A stretch of DNA of 64,000 nucleotides from Bog-756 sp963745955 (GTDB taxonomy: Bacteria > Actinomycetota > Acidimicrobiia > Acidimicrobiales > RAAP-2): assembly GCA_963745955.1 (NCBI GenBank), contig CAVUZI010000011.1:868001-932000 (forward strand), written 5' to 3'. Shown piece after piece: positions 35,357 to 46,223 of the stretch. Under the pieces are notes generated by a model. That model was not told the origin of the DNA, did not search any database, and saw only the letters and a list, made by a program, of their open reading frames with translations. Positions within the stretch are counted from its first letter, which is position 1. The number at the start of each line of letters is the position of its first letter. A program made the translations under genes and the position numbers.

Positions 35357-35860
35357 ATGGATAACGCATTCGACTGGGCCAGAGAAGGGTTGCGGAGCAC
35401 CGGCGCCAGTGCGGACATCCGTGATGTGGTCGAGCTGCTGGCTCGACACGGTGAGGAGGAGGGCGCGATCCTCAGTCGGTATCAACGCTTCGCTGAGGAA
35501 GCCTCCGCGCCCGAGACTCGCTACCTGGTCAAGCTCATTCTCGAGGACGAGCAACGCCACCACGACCTCCTGGTTGAGATGGCCAGCGCCATTGCCTGGG
35601 GTCTCGTTGGCAAGAGCGCCGAACCGGTCCTCCCCGACATGACGCACAGGGATGCTGGGAATGAAGCGTTGGCCGAAGAGACGCAAAGCCTGCTCCGAGC
35701 GGAGGAGCGGGACCGCGTGGAGCTGAAACGACTGCGCAAGCGCCTCCGTCCGTTCCGGAATATCGCGCTGTGGGAACTGGTCCTGGATCTCATGGCGCTC
35801 GACACCGAAAAGCACATTCATATCCTCGAACTCATCGCCAAGAACACTGAGGAGGCTTGA
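35357..35860 (+). CDS. Ferritin-like four-helix protein
   Basis: A 167-residue, all-helical protein. Spaced acidic/His residues (HGEEEGAILSRYQ, ILEDEQRHHDLL, MALDTEKHIHILELI) have the ExxH-type pattern of ferritin-like di-iron bundles such as rubrerythrin. A highly charged loop (about 100-135) separates the two helix pairs. It may bind iron or protect from oxidative damage. ATG 35357 gives a clean start. It is divergent from the STAND regulator across about 310 bp of apparently empty DNA. Confidence 0.7.
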   Translation: MDNAFDWAREGLRSTGASADIRDVVELLARHGEEEGAILSRYQRFAEEASAPETRYLVKLILEDEQRHHDLLVEMASAIAWGLVGKSAEPVLPDMTHRDAGNEALAEETQSLLRAEERDRVELKRLRKRLRPFRNIALWELVLDLMALDTEKHIHILELIAKNTEEA

Positions 35861-35920
35861 CTCCGGATTCGCCTCCTGACGGCGGACGAAGTCCCACCAG
35901 GCCGACCGAGTGGCTGCGGC

Positions 35921-36694
35921 TCACCGGTGCGCGGTGTATCCGCCGTCGATCGTGAACGTCTGGCCGGTGACGAACGCGGCGTCGTCCGACAGGAGGTAGG
36001 CGACAGCCGTGGCGATCTCTTCGGGGTAGCCGAGCCGGCCGACGAGGTGACCCTCGGTGATCGAGGCAAGCGTGTCGCCGAGCGGGCCGCCGAGCGATTC
36101 CTGGACCTCGCGGTCGACGACGACGCCGGGAGCGACGGCATTCACTCGAATGTTGCGGTCGGCGTACGCGGTAGCCACGTAGCGCGTGAGCGCCACGACG
36201 CCGGCCTTGCTGGTGCCATAGGCGGCAAGGGAGCGGCTCCCGTAGGTGGCGGCGACGGACGCGGTGTTGACGATCGCGCCGCCGCCGCGTTCCAGCATGG
36301 CGGGAATGGCGAAGCGGCAGCCCAGCATCACGCCGTCGAGGTTGACGCGCATCACCGTGTGCCAGGTGTCGAGCGGCATGGTGACGACGTCTTGGTCGGT
36401 GAGGTTGAGCTTGATCGCGGCCGCGTTGTTGTGGAGGAGGTCGAGTCCTCCGTATGCGGTCAGGGTGTCAGCGACCATGCGTTCGACTGCGTCGACCTCG
36501 GCGACGTCGGTGGCTTGGGCGCGGGCGGTCCCTCCGTTGGTGCGGATCGACTCGACGGTGGCGCCGGCGCTGGCCTCATCGATATCGGCGACGGTCACTG
36601 CGGCACCTTCGGCCGCCAGGCGGCGGGCGGTGGCGCGCCCGATTCCCGAGCCTGCACCCGTCACGATGGCAATCTTGTCCTCGAAGCGTTGCAT
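35921..36694 (-). CDS. Short-chain dehydrogenase/reductase
   Basis: A 257-residue classical SDR. Cofactor motif TGAGSGIG near the N-terminus, NNAAAIKLN, the catalytic Ser of NTASVAATYG and the YxxxK pair in AAYGTSKAGV are intact. VADIDEASA after the second strand suggests NAD(H) preference. The end, GQTFTIDGGYTAHR, is the usual C-terminus. ATG 36694 is chosen; a longer frame to 37321 runs through unconserved sequence. Substrate unknown. Confidence 0.92.
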   Translation of the reverse strand: MQRFEDKIAIVTGAGSGIGRATARRLAAEGAAVTVADIDEASAGATVESIRTNGGTARAQATDVAEVDAVERMVADTLTAYGGLDLLHNNAAAIKLNLTDQDVVTMPLDTWHTVMRVNLDGVMLGCRFAIPAMLERGGGAIVNTASVAATYGSRSLAAYGTSKAGVVALTRYVATAYADRNIRVNAVAPGVVVDREVQESLGGPLGDTLASITEGHLVGRLGYPEEIATAVAYLLSDDAAFVTGQTFTIDGGYTAHR

Positions 36695-37057
36695 ACTCGA
36701 AGTGTCGCACGGGCCCGCGACTCTGGTGTTCCATGCCGTCGATGCCCGGATGCCGGCCAATCTCGTCCCGGGCCGGCGCTGCTTCGCGAACCGTGCGCCC
36801 GCCCCGGTTGACGTTGATGGAACGACAACGTCCCGTGGAGCTGATGCCTCTCTTCGAACCCGTCTTGGCTCGCTGACCTGGGAAGACTTGGCAAGTGGCC
36901 ACGGACGTGCCCACTGCAACCGCAACCCGAGCTGGCCAAGCTCGCTCCTCAAGGCCCATGGGACGTGCCAGAGTGTCCGACCTCGGCTCCTTCGTCCCGG
37001 CTCAATGCGGCTCGCGTAATCTGACTGCGGCCGGACGTCGACGAGCGAGGAGCCAGA
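36695..37057. other. Intergenic stretch, nothing recognised
   Basis: About 360 bp upstream of the SDR. Frames on both strands are Arg/Pro-rich and look like composition artefacts. Confidence 0.5.
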
Positions 37058-37261
37058 TTGCCGAAGCACGACGTGGAGATGAGTATCCCGACGACCAAGG
37101 TGGTTCTGAGCGCTGACGTGGTGTTCGAGGTCCGCAGCGACGACGAGAAGCTCGGCGAACTCCGAATCAGCCGAGGAACCATCGACTGGGCCCCGATGAA
37201 CGCAAAGATCCCGATTCGGTTGACCTGGGAACAGTTCGACCGCCTCATGCGCAACCGATAG
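37058..37261 (+). CDS. Small conserved actinobacterial protein
   Basis: A 67-residue protein (core KVVLSADVVFEVRSDDEKLG, ending WEQFDRLMRN). It resembles a widespread unnamed actinobacterial family whose members share the VVFEVRSD..LGELRISRGTIDW pattern. The TTG start at 37058 is preceded by GAGGAG; an ATG lies eight codons in. Function unknown. Confidence 0.65.
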   Translation: MPKHDVEMSIPTTKVVLSADVVFEVRSDDEKLGELRISRGTIDWAPMNAKIPIRLTWEQFDRLMRNR

Positions 37262-37391
37262 GTCCGACTTGTCGACCTGACGACTCACCCGGTCGGTTTC
37301 GATTGCGCAGCGGATTGCCAACGTCGGGGACAGCCCTCAGCTGGACCGGCTGATGGGGCCATGGTGGACGGGTCGGACGAACTCGAGAGCC

Positions 37392-38730
37392 CTATGCGCT
37401 GGTCGAGCATTGGGCGCCGCCGACGGTTACCGTGATCGTCTCGCCCGCACTCGTGTGGTAAAGGAGGATCGTCGCCGACCCGGATCCGTTCGTGTACTCA
37501 CTCCAGGTGTCGCTGGCGTCCGACGCCGTCGCCTTCTCGTCCGGCTGGTTGGAGGTGACAGAGACGTCGTAGTCCTCGGGATACCCGTCGTTGGCCGGTG
37601 AGGCGGTGGCGCTGCATGACGGCCCTCCGCTCGCCGCCGGCTGGCTGGCGGTGGTGGTGGTGGTGACCGGGGCCTGGAACGGGGTTGCTCCGGCGAAGTC
37701 CGCGCTGACCGTCCGGGAGACGGCTCCGACGAGGGCGGGATCGCTGGTGATGATGCCGAGCTCCCGGTTGTAGTCGAGGCTCGACTCCGAAAAGTTCTGG
37801 CTGCCGAGGAACAAGGTCGCTCCGTCGGCCACAACGACCTTGGCGTGGATGTAGAGCGAACCGTCGCTCGGATAGGTACTCACCTTCACCCCGGCGTCGA
37901 CCAGCTGGCCGAAGGCACCGACCCACGACGACGAGTAGGTCATGACCACCTCCACGTTCACCCCCCGCTGCGCGGCATCCTCGAGGGCGCTGGTCACGGC
38001 GGAGTCGCCCATCTCCTCGTTCTCGACCAGCAGGGAGCTCCGGGCGGAGTCGATGAGCGACACGATGGGGCCCTGGGCACCCGGGGACCAGACGAGGTCG
38101 AGTCCGGTCGGACCCGCTGCCGGCGGCCCGGACCCGCTCCAGTCCTCGTCGAAGACCTGTTCGATGGCGGCCACATCCTGGGCGTCGGTGGTGATCACGG
38201 CGAAGTCCCGGGACGTCGAGTAGTAGGCGTTGGTCAGGTTGAGGGTCATGATGGCCGAGGTCCGATCGTCCACGGTGATCGTCTTCTGATGGAAGATCGT
38301 TCCCGCGGGCGCCCAGCGGACCTGCACGCCGTTGGCGCTGAGCGAGTTGAAGGCAGGCTGGTTGTAGGACCTCTCGTAGTCGCTGTCGAGCAGCACCCGC
38401 ACCGTCACCCCCCGGCGGGCGTCGGCCGCCAGGATGTCGACCACCTGGGGATCGGAAAGTTCGTACATGGTCATGTCCAGGGTGTGCTGGGGACTCGACA
38501 GCAGTGAGTAGATGGGCCCCATCCCCTGGTTGGGCTCGGTGACGAGCGACCAGCCGGCGACCGCAGGTCGAGCCAGGTCGGTCGTCGATGTGGTCTCGGA
38601 CGCCCTGGTCCCGGGCGTCTGTGTGCGACGGCGTCACGACCTTCGGCACCGCCGCCGAGGTCCCGGGGGCGGCGGTCGGGCCGGTGGTGGAGCAGGCGGA
38701 GAGGAGGAGCGCCGCCGTCCCTCCGACCAT
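37392..38730 (-). CDS. Exported phospholipase D-like protein, one frameshift
   Basis: Two HKD half-sites mark a phospholipase D-superfamily phosphodiesterase: HQKTITVDD in the first half and HAKVVVADG in the second, each followed by LNLTNAYYS or GSQNFSESS. The N-terminal export signal (MVGGTAALLLSACSTTG, lipoprotein-like cysteine) is in a different frame from the enzyme; the join falls around 38615-38640, where VVTPS should continue into TRASETTSTTDLARP. The last 90 residues after the second domain are Thr/Ser-rich with two cysteines, a probable cell-surface beta domain. It would hydrolyse phosphodiesters or phospholipids outside the membrane. Confidence 0.8.
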
Positions 38731-39019
38731 CCAAGCCCTGCGGCTGCGATGCCGCGCCGGCCGTGATCTTCTGGGTCGGGGTAGCGCGGTACGCGGCCTC
38801 CGACACCGTCAGCCGCGCTGAACCGCGTGTGGAATCGCTCACCGGCTCCCCCTCGTCGGCCACCACGATCGTTGGCGGCAGGACCGTCATCCCGACCCGC
38901 TCCCGCCGTTTGTCCTGAATCGCGCCATCGTACCGTCCGGGAAAAGGGCCCCGGCTCTGACGATCGATCGGACTCCCAAAGGAACGGAATCGGGTGCGCG
39001 CTATGGCAAACTCGCCCGC

Positions 39020-39577
39020 ATGCCGTTCTCCCGCCGCACTCCCCTCCTTCTGGCGCCGTTGATCCTGATCCTCGTGGCGGGATGCGGATCCTCGGTCAGC
39101 TCCAACCCCACCACATCGACGCGTGCGACGAATCCGCCGGCGTCCACAACCCCTCCGTCGACGATTGCGGCGGCACCGCGATCTACGTCACCAGCGACCA
39201 CCCTGGCAACCCGCAACCTCACCGTCACCAACGCCGACCGGGCCCAGCTGGTTCAGGCCGCCGCCGCGCTCAACAACGTGCCGGCCGCTGACTTCGTGGG
39301 TCTCGTGCCGGGGGACACCTACTACGCCTACGACGGTCCGTCTGCCACCTATTGGGCCGGAGCCAAGCTCGATCCCGGCTCGTCGCAGCCGGCGCAGGTA
39401 TCGACCCAGGACGACGGTGCCTACATCCTCTTCCACCGGCCGGCAGGTGCCAGCTGGATCGCCAAGGATGTCGGACTCGCCGGGGTGGAAGGGGAGAAGT
39501 GTCCCGTCGTCGTTCCCGCGGCCATCCTGGCTTTGTGGAACTGGAGCCCGGGTACTTGCCGGCCGGCCGGCATCTAG
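39020..39577 (+). CDS. Secreted lipoprotein of unknown function
   Basis: A 185-residue protein with a lipoprotein signal (RRTPLLLAPLILILVAGCGS, lipobox Cys22), then a Thr/Pro/Ser-rich linker (about 25-65) and a small globular domain (TVTNADRAQLVQAAAALNNV to the end) with two cysteines near the C-terminus. No family name is certain. It stands alone, divergent from the phospholipase D-like gene. Confidence 0.75.
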   Translation: MPFSRRTPLLLAPLILILVAGCGSSVSSNPTTSTRATNPPASTTPPSTIAAAPRSTSPATTLATRNLTVTNADRAQLVQAAAALNNVPAADFVGLVPGDTYYAYDGPSATYWAGAKLDPGSSQPAQVSTQDDGAYILFHRPAGASWIAKDVGLAGVEGEKCPVVVPAAILALWNWSPGTCRPAGI

Positions 39578-39695
39578 GCCGACGATCTTCCGGCCAGGGT
39601 GCGGACAGAAGGCTGCTGGGCTCCATCCGGGATATGAGGCCGGCAGGTAGGCAGCAATCGGGCCGGCCATCACGGGGTCGAGCCCGCCGATCCCA

Positions 39696-40857
39696 CTAGC
39701 GGCGCCTGGGACCGAGCGCGAGTGTCGCCCCTTTGAAGTCGATGATGGCGTAGTCGAAGCGACTGAGGGCGTCCAATCCGAGAAGGCCGTCGATTCCGCT
39801 CAATCCGAGCGCTCCGAGGTCGGTCGACCTCAGCATCGCCGGAGGGAGCTGAACGTTGCTCAGGGACCATGGGCCGCTTTGGACGAGGGGCACCGTGACC
39901 GTCGAGCACGCAGTCCGCATCTCGCCGAGAATGGCGGTCTGGGTGAGATCCAGTTGACGGGTCAGAGAAGACTCGACAACCGAACGCGACGCGCCCGTAT
40001 CGACGTCGAACACAGCGCCTTCCCCGGTGCCCCGGAAGTGGACCAATGTTGTGGCCAGGGCGTAGCCGGGTCTCTCAGTCACCCTCAACCCGGAAATCGA
40101 GCCGGGTGGCCCGCCGGTCAACTCCGAAGGGATCGGGCGGGCCAAAGGACCGGTCACGACGCTCGGACCGCTGCGGGGTCGGTCCCTGGATACCGGGCAG
40201 TGTCATTGTCTGGGCCGCGAAATCGAGCCGGAGGGCGCCGAACCTGCTCAAGACATCGGCGCCGAGCAGTCCGACCGGTTCCCCTTCTCCGCCCCACCCG
40301 GGAATGGTCTGTGCCGCGATGGGCTGAGCGGCCAGCGGTAGGCCGGCCATGCTCCACCGGGTCAGACCTTCGAGTCGGGTGACGCCGGTACAGCCGATGC
40401 CGGCATACCTGACAGGCGACCCGATCTTCGGGAGGTGCAGGCGCTGGGCCACACCGAGGTCGATTGCCGAGGAAGACGCACCCGTGTCGATGACGAAGGG
40501 GAACGGACCCTGGCCGTCCACGCAGACGTTGACCAATGCCTCCACCTCGGAACCGACGGAGCTGACCGTGATCGGCACACGAACGGCACCGCCAGCCAGT
40601 GCGGTGACTCCGCTGCATCCCGAGGTTCTCGGTGGTAGTGCGAACTTCTGGGTGCCCAGGACGCGGGTCGATGAACCGTTGCCACGGGCAGCGAGAAGGA
40701 CCACAGCCGCGAGGAGCAGTGCGCCCACGACGACGGCGAACCGCCGCGGCCAGCCCCGGCGTCGGTCCCCTCCGGCGGGGCGTTCCCCAGGCACCGCGTG
40801 GCCCGGCCGGACCCGTTCTTGATCGGTCTCCCGGCCCGGGCGGCGGCTGCGTTCCAT
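39696..40857 (-). CDS. Membrane-anchored protein with two retropepsin-like domains, frameshifted between them
   Basis: The N-terminus has a basic stretch and one transmembrane helix (RRFAVVVGALLLAAVVLLAA), then an outside-facing aspartic-protease-like domain with FVIDTGASSS, ending VGLLGADVLSRFGALRLDF. A second domain, in another frame after about 40160-40190, repeats the pattern: VFDVDTGASRS and DGLLGLDALSRFDYAIIDF. Both keep the catalytic DTGA. The shift sits in a linker, so one original gene of about 385 residues is likely. Retropepsins normally dimerise with one DTG each; here both halves would lie on one chain. Confidence 0.72.
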
Positions 40858-40968
40858 GCGCTACCAGGGTAGAGGTCGAGGTGCGCTCAATTGTCGGCCC
40901 CGCCGTGGCGGACCAAAGCCTGTTGCGCGCCCCTGTCAAGATGCCGTCCCGCCACCGCACATGGCCGT

Positions 40969-41637
40969 TCAGCGCGAGCTCTGACGCATCATCCGTTTGT
41001 GCTCGCGAATCACCTGACGATCCTTTCCGGCCAGCTCGAAGGCGCGCTCCAGCGCACGGGTGACAACGGAGTCCTCACTGGCCAGTTCGTGGACGATGCC
41101 CGCCGACAAGGCTTCGGGCCCCGGGTACCGGCGACCAGTCAGCAACGACTCCCGTAGGGTCGCCTTGGGGAGATGGGCAGCAACCACCTCGAACATCGTC
41201 GGTGTCAACGGAAGCCCGAGGTCGACCTCGGGAAGACACCAGAATCCCCTGTCCTCACGCATGATGACGATGTCGTGCGCGGTCGCCAACATCGCACCGG
41301 CGGCAAAGGCGTGGCCGTTCACGGCCGCGACGGTGATGGCCGGAACATCCAGGATGCGGATCAAAAGGCGCTCGACGTCGTTGAGGAACGACTTGTCGGC
41401 AGCGCCCTCCCCGACCAGCCAATCGAGATCCAGCCCGTTGGAGTAGAACTTTCCCGCACCCGTCGTCACCAGGGCGAATGGACCCTCGATCGACTCGAGC
41501 TCGTCGAGTGCGGCGTGCCATGCGTCGATGCTGGTGCGGTTGAACCGGTTTTCGCCGGCGTCCATCCGGACCAGGGCCACGGCACCCTGTCGTTCCGTCG
41601 TCAACACCGCCTTCGACCCGTCGTCATGGTTCGGCAT
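40969..41637 (-). CDS. Enoyl-CoA hydratase/isomerase-family protein
   Basis: A 222-residue crotonase-fold protein, somewhat shorter than the usual 255-260. Oxyanion-hole segments are present: KFYSNGLDLD and VNGHAFAAGAMLATAHDIVI. The catalytic acidic region reads GFWCLPEVDLGLPLTP. It most resembles short delta3-delta2-enoyl-CoA isomerase-like members. A decayed paralogue is present at 59.2-59.6 kb. ATG 41637 starts it. Confidence 0.85.
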   Translation of the reverse strand: MPNHDDGSKAVLTTERQGAVALVRMDAGENRFNRTSIDAWHAALDELESIEGPFALVTTGAGKFYSNGLDLDWLVGEGAADKSFLNDVERLLIRILDVPAITVAAVNGHAFAAGAMLATAHDIVIMREDRGFWCLPEVDLGLPLTPTMFEVVAAHLPKATLRESLLTGRRYPGPEALSAGIVHELASEDSVVTRALERAFELAGKDRQVIREHKRMMRQSSR

Positions 41638-41934
41638 CGGAACCTCAGCGTGTCCAGTTCTCCGCTGGATCTACATGGACGGAACGAATTCCGACCATCG
41701 ATCCAGTTCCCCGGCATCTCCGGAAGTCTCCAATGCTAGAGCCCCTGCGGGAGCCCGACCCCTTGGACGTGGTCGCGGCGCCGCGCCGCCCGGTCACCAC
41801 TACGCTGCCGGGTCGGAGGGCTCGTCCGATACCTTGCCATCGGATGGTTGTGCCGCCCCTGAGCGTGTCAGGATCGTCACGTCTCAAAACTGAACGATTC
41901 GGCAACTGCGACCCACAGAGGAAGAGCGACAGCC

Positions 41935-43741
41935 ATGGAGCAGGACAGCAGCGCAGGGGGGCCCTCGATCGACCAACTGCGCCAGCGGTACCGGCAGGAG
42001 CAGCAGAAACGCCTGCGCCCGGAGGGTATGGCCCAGTGGCGTGAGCTGAAGGACGAGTTCGAGGACCTCGACCGGGACCCGTTCGTAGAGCCCGGCTTCA
42101 GCCGAGAACCGGTGGTCGAGGAGACGACGGTCGTGATCGTGGGTGGCGGCTTCGCCGGGATGCTCACGGCGATCGACCTCGGCAAGCACGGGATCGACGA
42201 CTTCCGGATCGTCGAGAAGGCGGGTGACTTCGGTGGCACCTGGTACTGGAATCGGTATCCGGGCTGCATGTGCGACGTGGAGTCGTACACCTACCTCCCG
42301 CTCCTCGAGGAGACCGGATTCATGCCGTCGGAGCGCTACGCCAGCGCCACGGAGATCTTCGAGTACTCCAAGCTCCTGGCCCGCACGTTCGACCTCTACC
42401 CCCACGCCCTCTTCCAGACGGACGTGACCGGTGCCGAGTGGGACGAGGAAGCGCGGCGTTGGCGGGTCACCACCTCCCGTGGCGATCGGCTGTCGAGCTC
42501 GTTCATGGTGTTGGCCGGGGGCATCCTGCACAAAGCCAAGTTGCCCGGGATCCCGGGGATCGAGGACTTCGAGGGCAAGGCCTTCCACACCAGCCGTTGG
42601 GACTACAGCTACACCGGCGGGAGCCCCACCGAGCCGATGGACAGGCTGGCCGACAAGCGGGTCGGCATCATCGGCACCGGCGCCACCGCCGTGCAGGTGG
42701 TGCCCCAGATCGCCCGTGTGGCCAAGGAGCTCTACGTCTTCCAGCGGACCCCGGGGGCGGTGGGCGTCCGCAACCAGCAGCCCACCGACGTCGAGTGGTT
42801 CCGGAGCCTCGAACCCGGCTGGCAGAAGGAGCGGATCGTCAACTTCACCCAGGCGGTGACCGGCGCCCAGCCCGAGGTGGACCTGGTCCATGACGGCTGG
42901 ACCGAGGTGATGTGGGTCGACACCCGAGGATGCCTCGGAATCGGAGGAGGAGATCGAGGCGCTCGAACGGTCCGACTTCGAGACCATGGAAGCGATCCGA
43001 CACCGCATCGACGAGATCGTCGAGGACCCCGAGACGGCTGAGAAGCTCAAGCCGTACTGGGGCAAGCACTGCAAGCGGGTCTGCTTCCACGACGACTACC
43101 TGCCGGCGTTCAATCTGCCCAACGTGCATCTGGTGGACACCAACGGGCGGGGCGTCGACAAGCTCACCGCGCGTGGCCCGGTGGTGGACGGTGTGGAGTA
43201 CCCGGTGGATCTGCTCATCTATGCCTCCGGCTTCGAGGTCACGACGGATCTTCACCAGCGGCTCGGCTTCGACCCCATAGGTCGCGACGGAGTCAGGCTC
43301 TCGGAGCGGTGGGCCGAGGGCGCCCACACCCTGCACGGGGTGCTGGCCAGCGGGTTCCCCAACATGCTCCTGATCAGCCTCGTCCAAGGTGGGTTCGGCA
43401 CGAACTTCTCACACCTGCTGTCGGAATCGGCCAAGCACGTGGCCAACATCGTGGAGACCTGCGTCGAACGGGGGATCGCGGTCATCGAGCCCGAGGAGGC
43501 CGCCGAGGACGAGTGGCTCGGAGTGCTCCTCCGCGTCGGCGTCGGCGGCGCCCGCTACTTCCAGGCCTGCACGCCCAGCTTCTACAACAGCGAGCAGCAG
43601 GCGATAGACGCCCGGGCGGCCCGGAACCTCACCTACTCGGGAAGTCTCCTGGAGTACATCGGCTACCTCGAGCGGTGGCGCGAGGCACCCGACTTCGCCG
43701 GCGTCAAGGTGCAACGAACGGAAGCCGTGGAGAAGCGGTAG
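41935..43741 (+). CDS. Baeyer-Villiger-type flavin monooxygenase, one frameshift
   Basis: About 600 residues when joined. The FAD motif IVGGGFAGML (about 68-77), the Baeyer-Villiger fingerprint FEGKAFHTSRWD (FxGxxxHxxxWD, 212-223) and the NADPH motif IIGTGATAVQVVPQ are all in the first frame. Near 42926 an extra C moves translation out of frame. The correct continuation EDASESEEEIEALERSD leads to the second piece, which has the conserved CKRVCFHDDYLPAFNLPNV and DLLIYASGFEVTT. Such enzymes insert oxygen into ketones, including steroid ketones. GAGGAAGAGC precedes ATG 41935. Confidence 0.87.
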
Positions 43742-43919
43742 ATCACCGGTTGATCACCTCCCGGCGTGGCGAGGTGACCGCGATGAGCACAATTGTCGCT
43801 CTTGAGTGCAGCCGGCCGGCCGCGGCTATCCAGTAGACTGGTCCGACGTCGGAGATCCGGGTCGGCCGGACGTGACGTCGGCTGCGGCCGGGGTTGCTCG
43901 GCAGGGGGGTAGGCCAGAT

Positions 43920-44786
43920 ATGGAGCACGTCTCGCTGGAAGGTGCGCCTTCCCGTTCACTCTTGTTCACCGAGCCGGCTCGGGCCACGGCGGAGTTCGGA
44001 TCCTTCGTCTTGAGCGTCCCGCTGCTCCGCCGGGCCCCTCACGGCGATGGCCACACCGCGCTCGTCCTCCCCGGCTTCCTGGCCGACGACCGTTCGACGC
44101 TCGTCCTGCGCGGCTACCTCGGCTCCCTCGGTTACAAAACCTGTGGATGGGGCCTCGGACGCAACGTGGGTCCGACCCTCGAAATCCTCGAGGGGATGGA
44201 ACAGCGCCTCCTGAGCCTGGCCGACTCGGCGGGCACCCCGGTGAGTCTGGTGGGTTGGAGCCTCGGGGGGATGTTCGCCCGGGGGCTGGGCCGGAACCAT
44301 CCCGAATGCATCCGGCAGATCGTCACGCTCGGGAGCCCGTTCCGCAGCAGTGCGCCGATCGGCAGCCACGCCACCCAGAGATTCGAACGCCTGGCCCACA
44401 TCCATGTTCCCCACACCGAGCTCCCGCCGGCCGAGACCGACCAGGACCAGCTCGACGTGCCGGTGGCCGCCGTCTACACCAAAGCTGACGGTGTGGTCGC
44501 CTGGCGATCCTGTGTCCAGGATGCCGGAGACCGACGCGAGAACATCGAGGTGTTCGGGAGCCACTGCGGTCTGGGGCACAACCCCACGGCCATGTGGGTG
44601 GTCGCCGATCGTCTGGCCCAGCCGGCCGGGACATGGACGCCCTTTACGCCCCCGGCCTTCGCCCGACGGCTCTATCCGGACTGGCACCGGGCGGGGTACC
44701 GGGCCGATCAGCCCGTGGCCAAGAGTTCCACCAGGCCCTTCTCGATCCCGCGGCAGAGCACGTCGATGTCGGGAGCGGAGTCGTAG
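43920..44786 (+). CDS. Alpha/beta hydrolase (lipase-like)
   Basis: A 288-residue hydrolase with LVLPGFLADDRSTLVLRGYL (oxyanion region), nucleophile GWSLGG, Asp in VYTKADGVV and His in SHCGLGHNP, a full catalytic triad like actinobacterial esterases/lipases. ATG 43920 follows AGGCCAG. Its 3' end overlaps the convergent WS/DGAT gene by 79 bp; the last 30 residues are probably not part of the fold. Likely a lipid esterase, by context with the acyltransferase. Confidence 0.82.
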   Translation: MEHVSLEGAPSRSLLFTEPARATAEFGSFVLSVPLLRRAPHGDGHTALVLPGFLADDRSTLVLRGYLGSLGYKTCGWGLGRNVGPTLEILEGMEQRLLSLADSAGTPVSLVGWSLGGMFARGLGRNHPECIRQIVTLGSPFRSSAPIGSHATQRFERLAHIHVPHTELPPAETDQDQLDVPVAAVYTKADGVVAWRSCVQDAGDRRENIEVFGSHCGLGHNPTAMWVVADRLAQPAGTWTPFTPPAFARRLYPDWHRAGYRADQPVAKSSTRPFSIPRQSTSMSGAES

Positions 44787-46099
44787 TCGCCGGTCACCCC
44801 GAAGTTCACATGTCCGTTGTAGGAGAAGATGGCCACGGTCACCCGCATCTGCCCGCCGAGGGGGACGAACGGATAGGCCTCGAGCATCTTCCGGCCCAGG
44901 ACGTAGAGCGGGATCTGTGGGCCCGGCACGTTGGTGGTCACCGTATTGATGTTGCGCTGCGACCCCTTGGTGGCCAGCCGACCGCCCAGGGCGAGCAGCA
45001 GCGGAGGAGCGAAGCCGGAAAGTGAAGTGAGCGCCTCGCCCGCCACCGCCTCGTTGGAGTTCTTGAGGTGTGCCATCTGCTCGGTGACCGCTCCCAGTCG
45101 CTTCACCGGATCGGTCTCGTACACCGGGAGCTCGGCGAACATGGCCGACACCTTGTTGGCCAGTTCGCCGTCACCGACCGCCACTCCCCGGTCGTCACGG
45201 GGCCGTACCGACACGGGGACCATGGTCCGCACGATCCGATCGGCCGATTCTCCCCGGGAGAGCAGGAGCTCGCGGAAGCCCGAGGTGATACAGGCCAGCA
45301 CGACGTCGTTGAACGAGCCGCCGTGCTCCCGGCGCACCGCCTTGATGTCGTCAACCGAGGCGGTGGCCCAGGCCCAATGGCGATGGGGTCCGATCGGTCC
45401 GTTGAGCGACGAGGCCGGGGTGGGACGGACCAGACCGATCATCGAGGTCAGACCGCGGGCGACCCCGACGAACTGCCGGGTCGCCTCCCGAGGAACCCGC
45501 AGCGCGGCTCGTACCGCCCGGAACTGCTCGTACGGGCTCATGACCATGTCGATCAGCGATTCGACCGCCAACGAGAGCGAGCTCGGTTGGGGCTGCGGTC
45601 TCCACGGGACGGGATCGGGAGGAACGGGCTCAGGGGAGAGGTCCATGATCACCGAGAGCAGTTCGGTCCCCGATACCCCGTCGACCATGCAGTGGTGGCT
45701 CTTCGACGCCATGGCCCAGCGGTCCCCTTCCAGCCCGTCGACCATCCAGATCTCCCACAGCGGTTTCGACCGGTCGAGTTGCTGGGACATGATCCGGCCG
45801 ACCAGGCGGCGGAGCTCGGCCTCGCCGCCCGGAGGAGGAAGCGCGGTATGGCGCACGTGGTAGTCGATGTTGAAGTGCGCATCGTCGACCCAGACCGGCC
45901 GGCCGAGGTCACCGGGCACCCGCTCGACCACCTGCCGGTAGCGGGGGACGTGGCCGAGCTTGCCCGCGACCATGGACACCAGGTCCTCGATGCGCGGCGC
46001 CGGCCCCTCGAAGATCCCGATGGACGCGATGTGCATGTGGCTGACACCGTCCTCGATGCTCAAGAAGGACGAGTCGAGGGGACTCAGCCGGTCACGCAT
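44708..46099 (-). CDS. WS/DGAT acyltransferase (second copy)
   Basis: A 463-residue WS/DGAT with the usual N-terminus MRDRLSPLDSSFLSIEDG, the active-site motif SHHCMVDGVSG (HHxxxDG) and the late conserved NTVTTNVPGPQIPLYVLG. It should make wax esters or triacylglycerol. ATG 46099 is preferred over the long frame to 46444, whose first 115 residues are unconserved and overlap the divergent cyclase gene. Sequence differs strongly from the copy at 2.5-3.9 kb, so they are old paralogues. Confidence 0.92.
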   Translation of the reverse strand: MRDRLSPLDSSFLSIEDGVSHMHIASIGIFEGPAPRIEDLVSMVAGKLGHVPRYRQVVERVPGDLGRPVWVDDAHFNIDYHVRHTALPPPGGEAELRRLVGRIMSQQLDRSKPLWEIWMVDGLEGDRWAMASKSHHCMVDGVSGTELLSVIMDLSPEPVPPDPVPWRPQPQPSSLSLAVESLIDMVMSPYEQFRAVRAALRVPREATRQFVGVARGLTSMIGLVRPTPASSLNGPIGPHRHWAWATASVDDIKAVRREHGGSFNDVVLACITSGFRELLLSRGESADRIVRTMVPVSVRPRDDRGVAVGDGELANKVSAMFAELPVYETDPVKRLGAVTEQMAHLKNSNEAVAGEALTSLSGFAPPLLLALGGRLATKGSQRNINTVTTNVPGPQIPLYVLGRKMLEAYPFVPLGGQMRVTVAIFSYNGHVNFGVTGDYDSAPDIDVLCRGIEKGLVELLATG

Positions 46100-46223
46100 A
46101 CACGGAACGCTACCTGGAATCCGCCCGGACCTCCCGGGCCCCGGGGCCCGGGGTGGCCGGCGCGACCGTCGGCCCACCGGACGGACATCTTGCCGGTACT
46201 CTGGCGTGGTGCCGCGGCAACCC

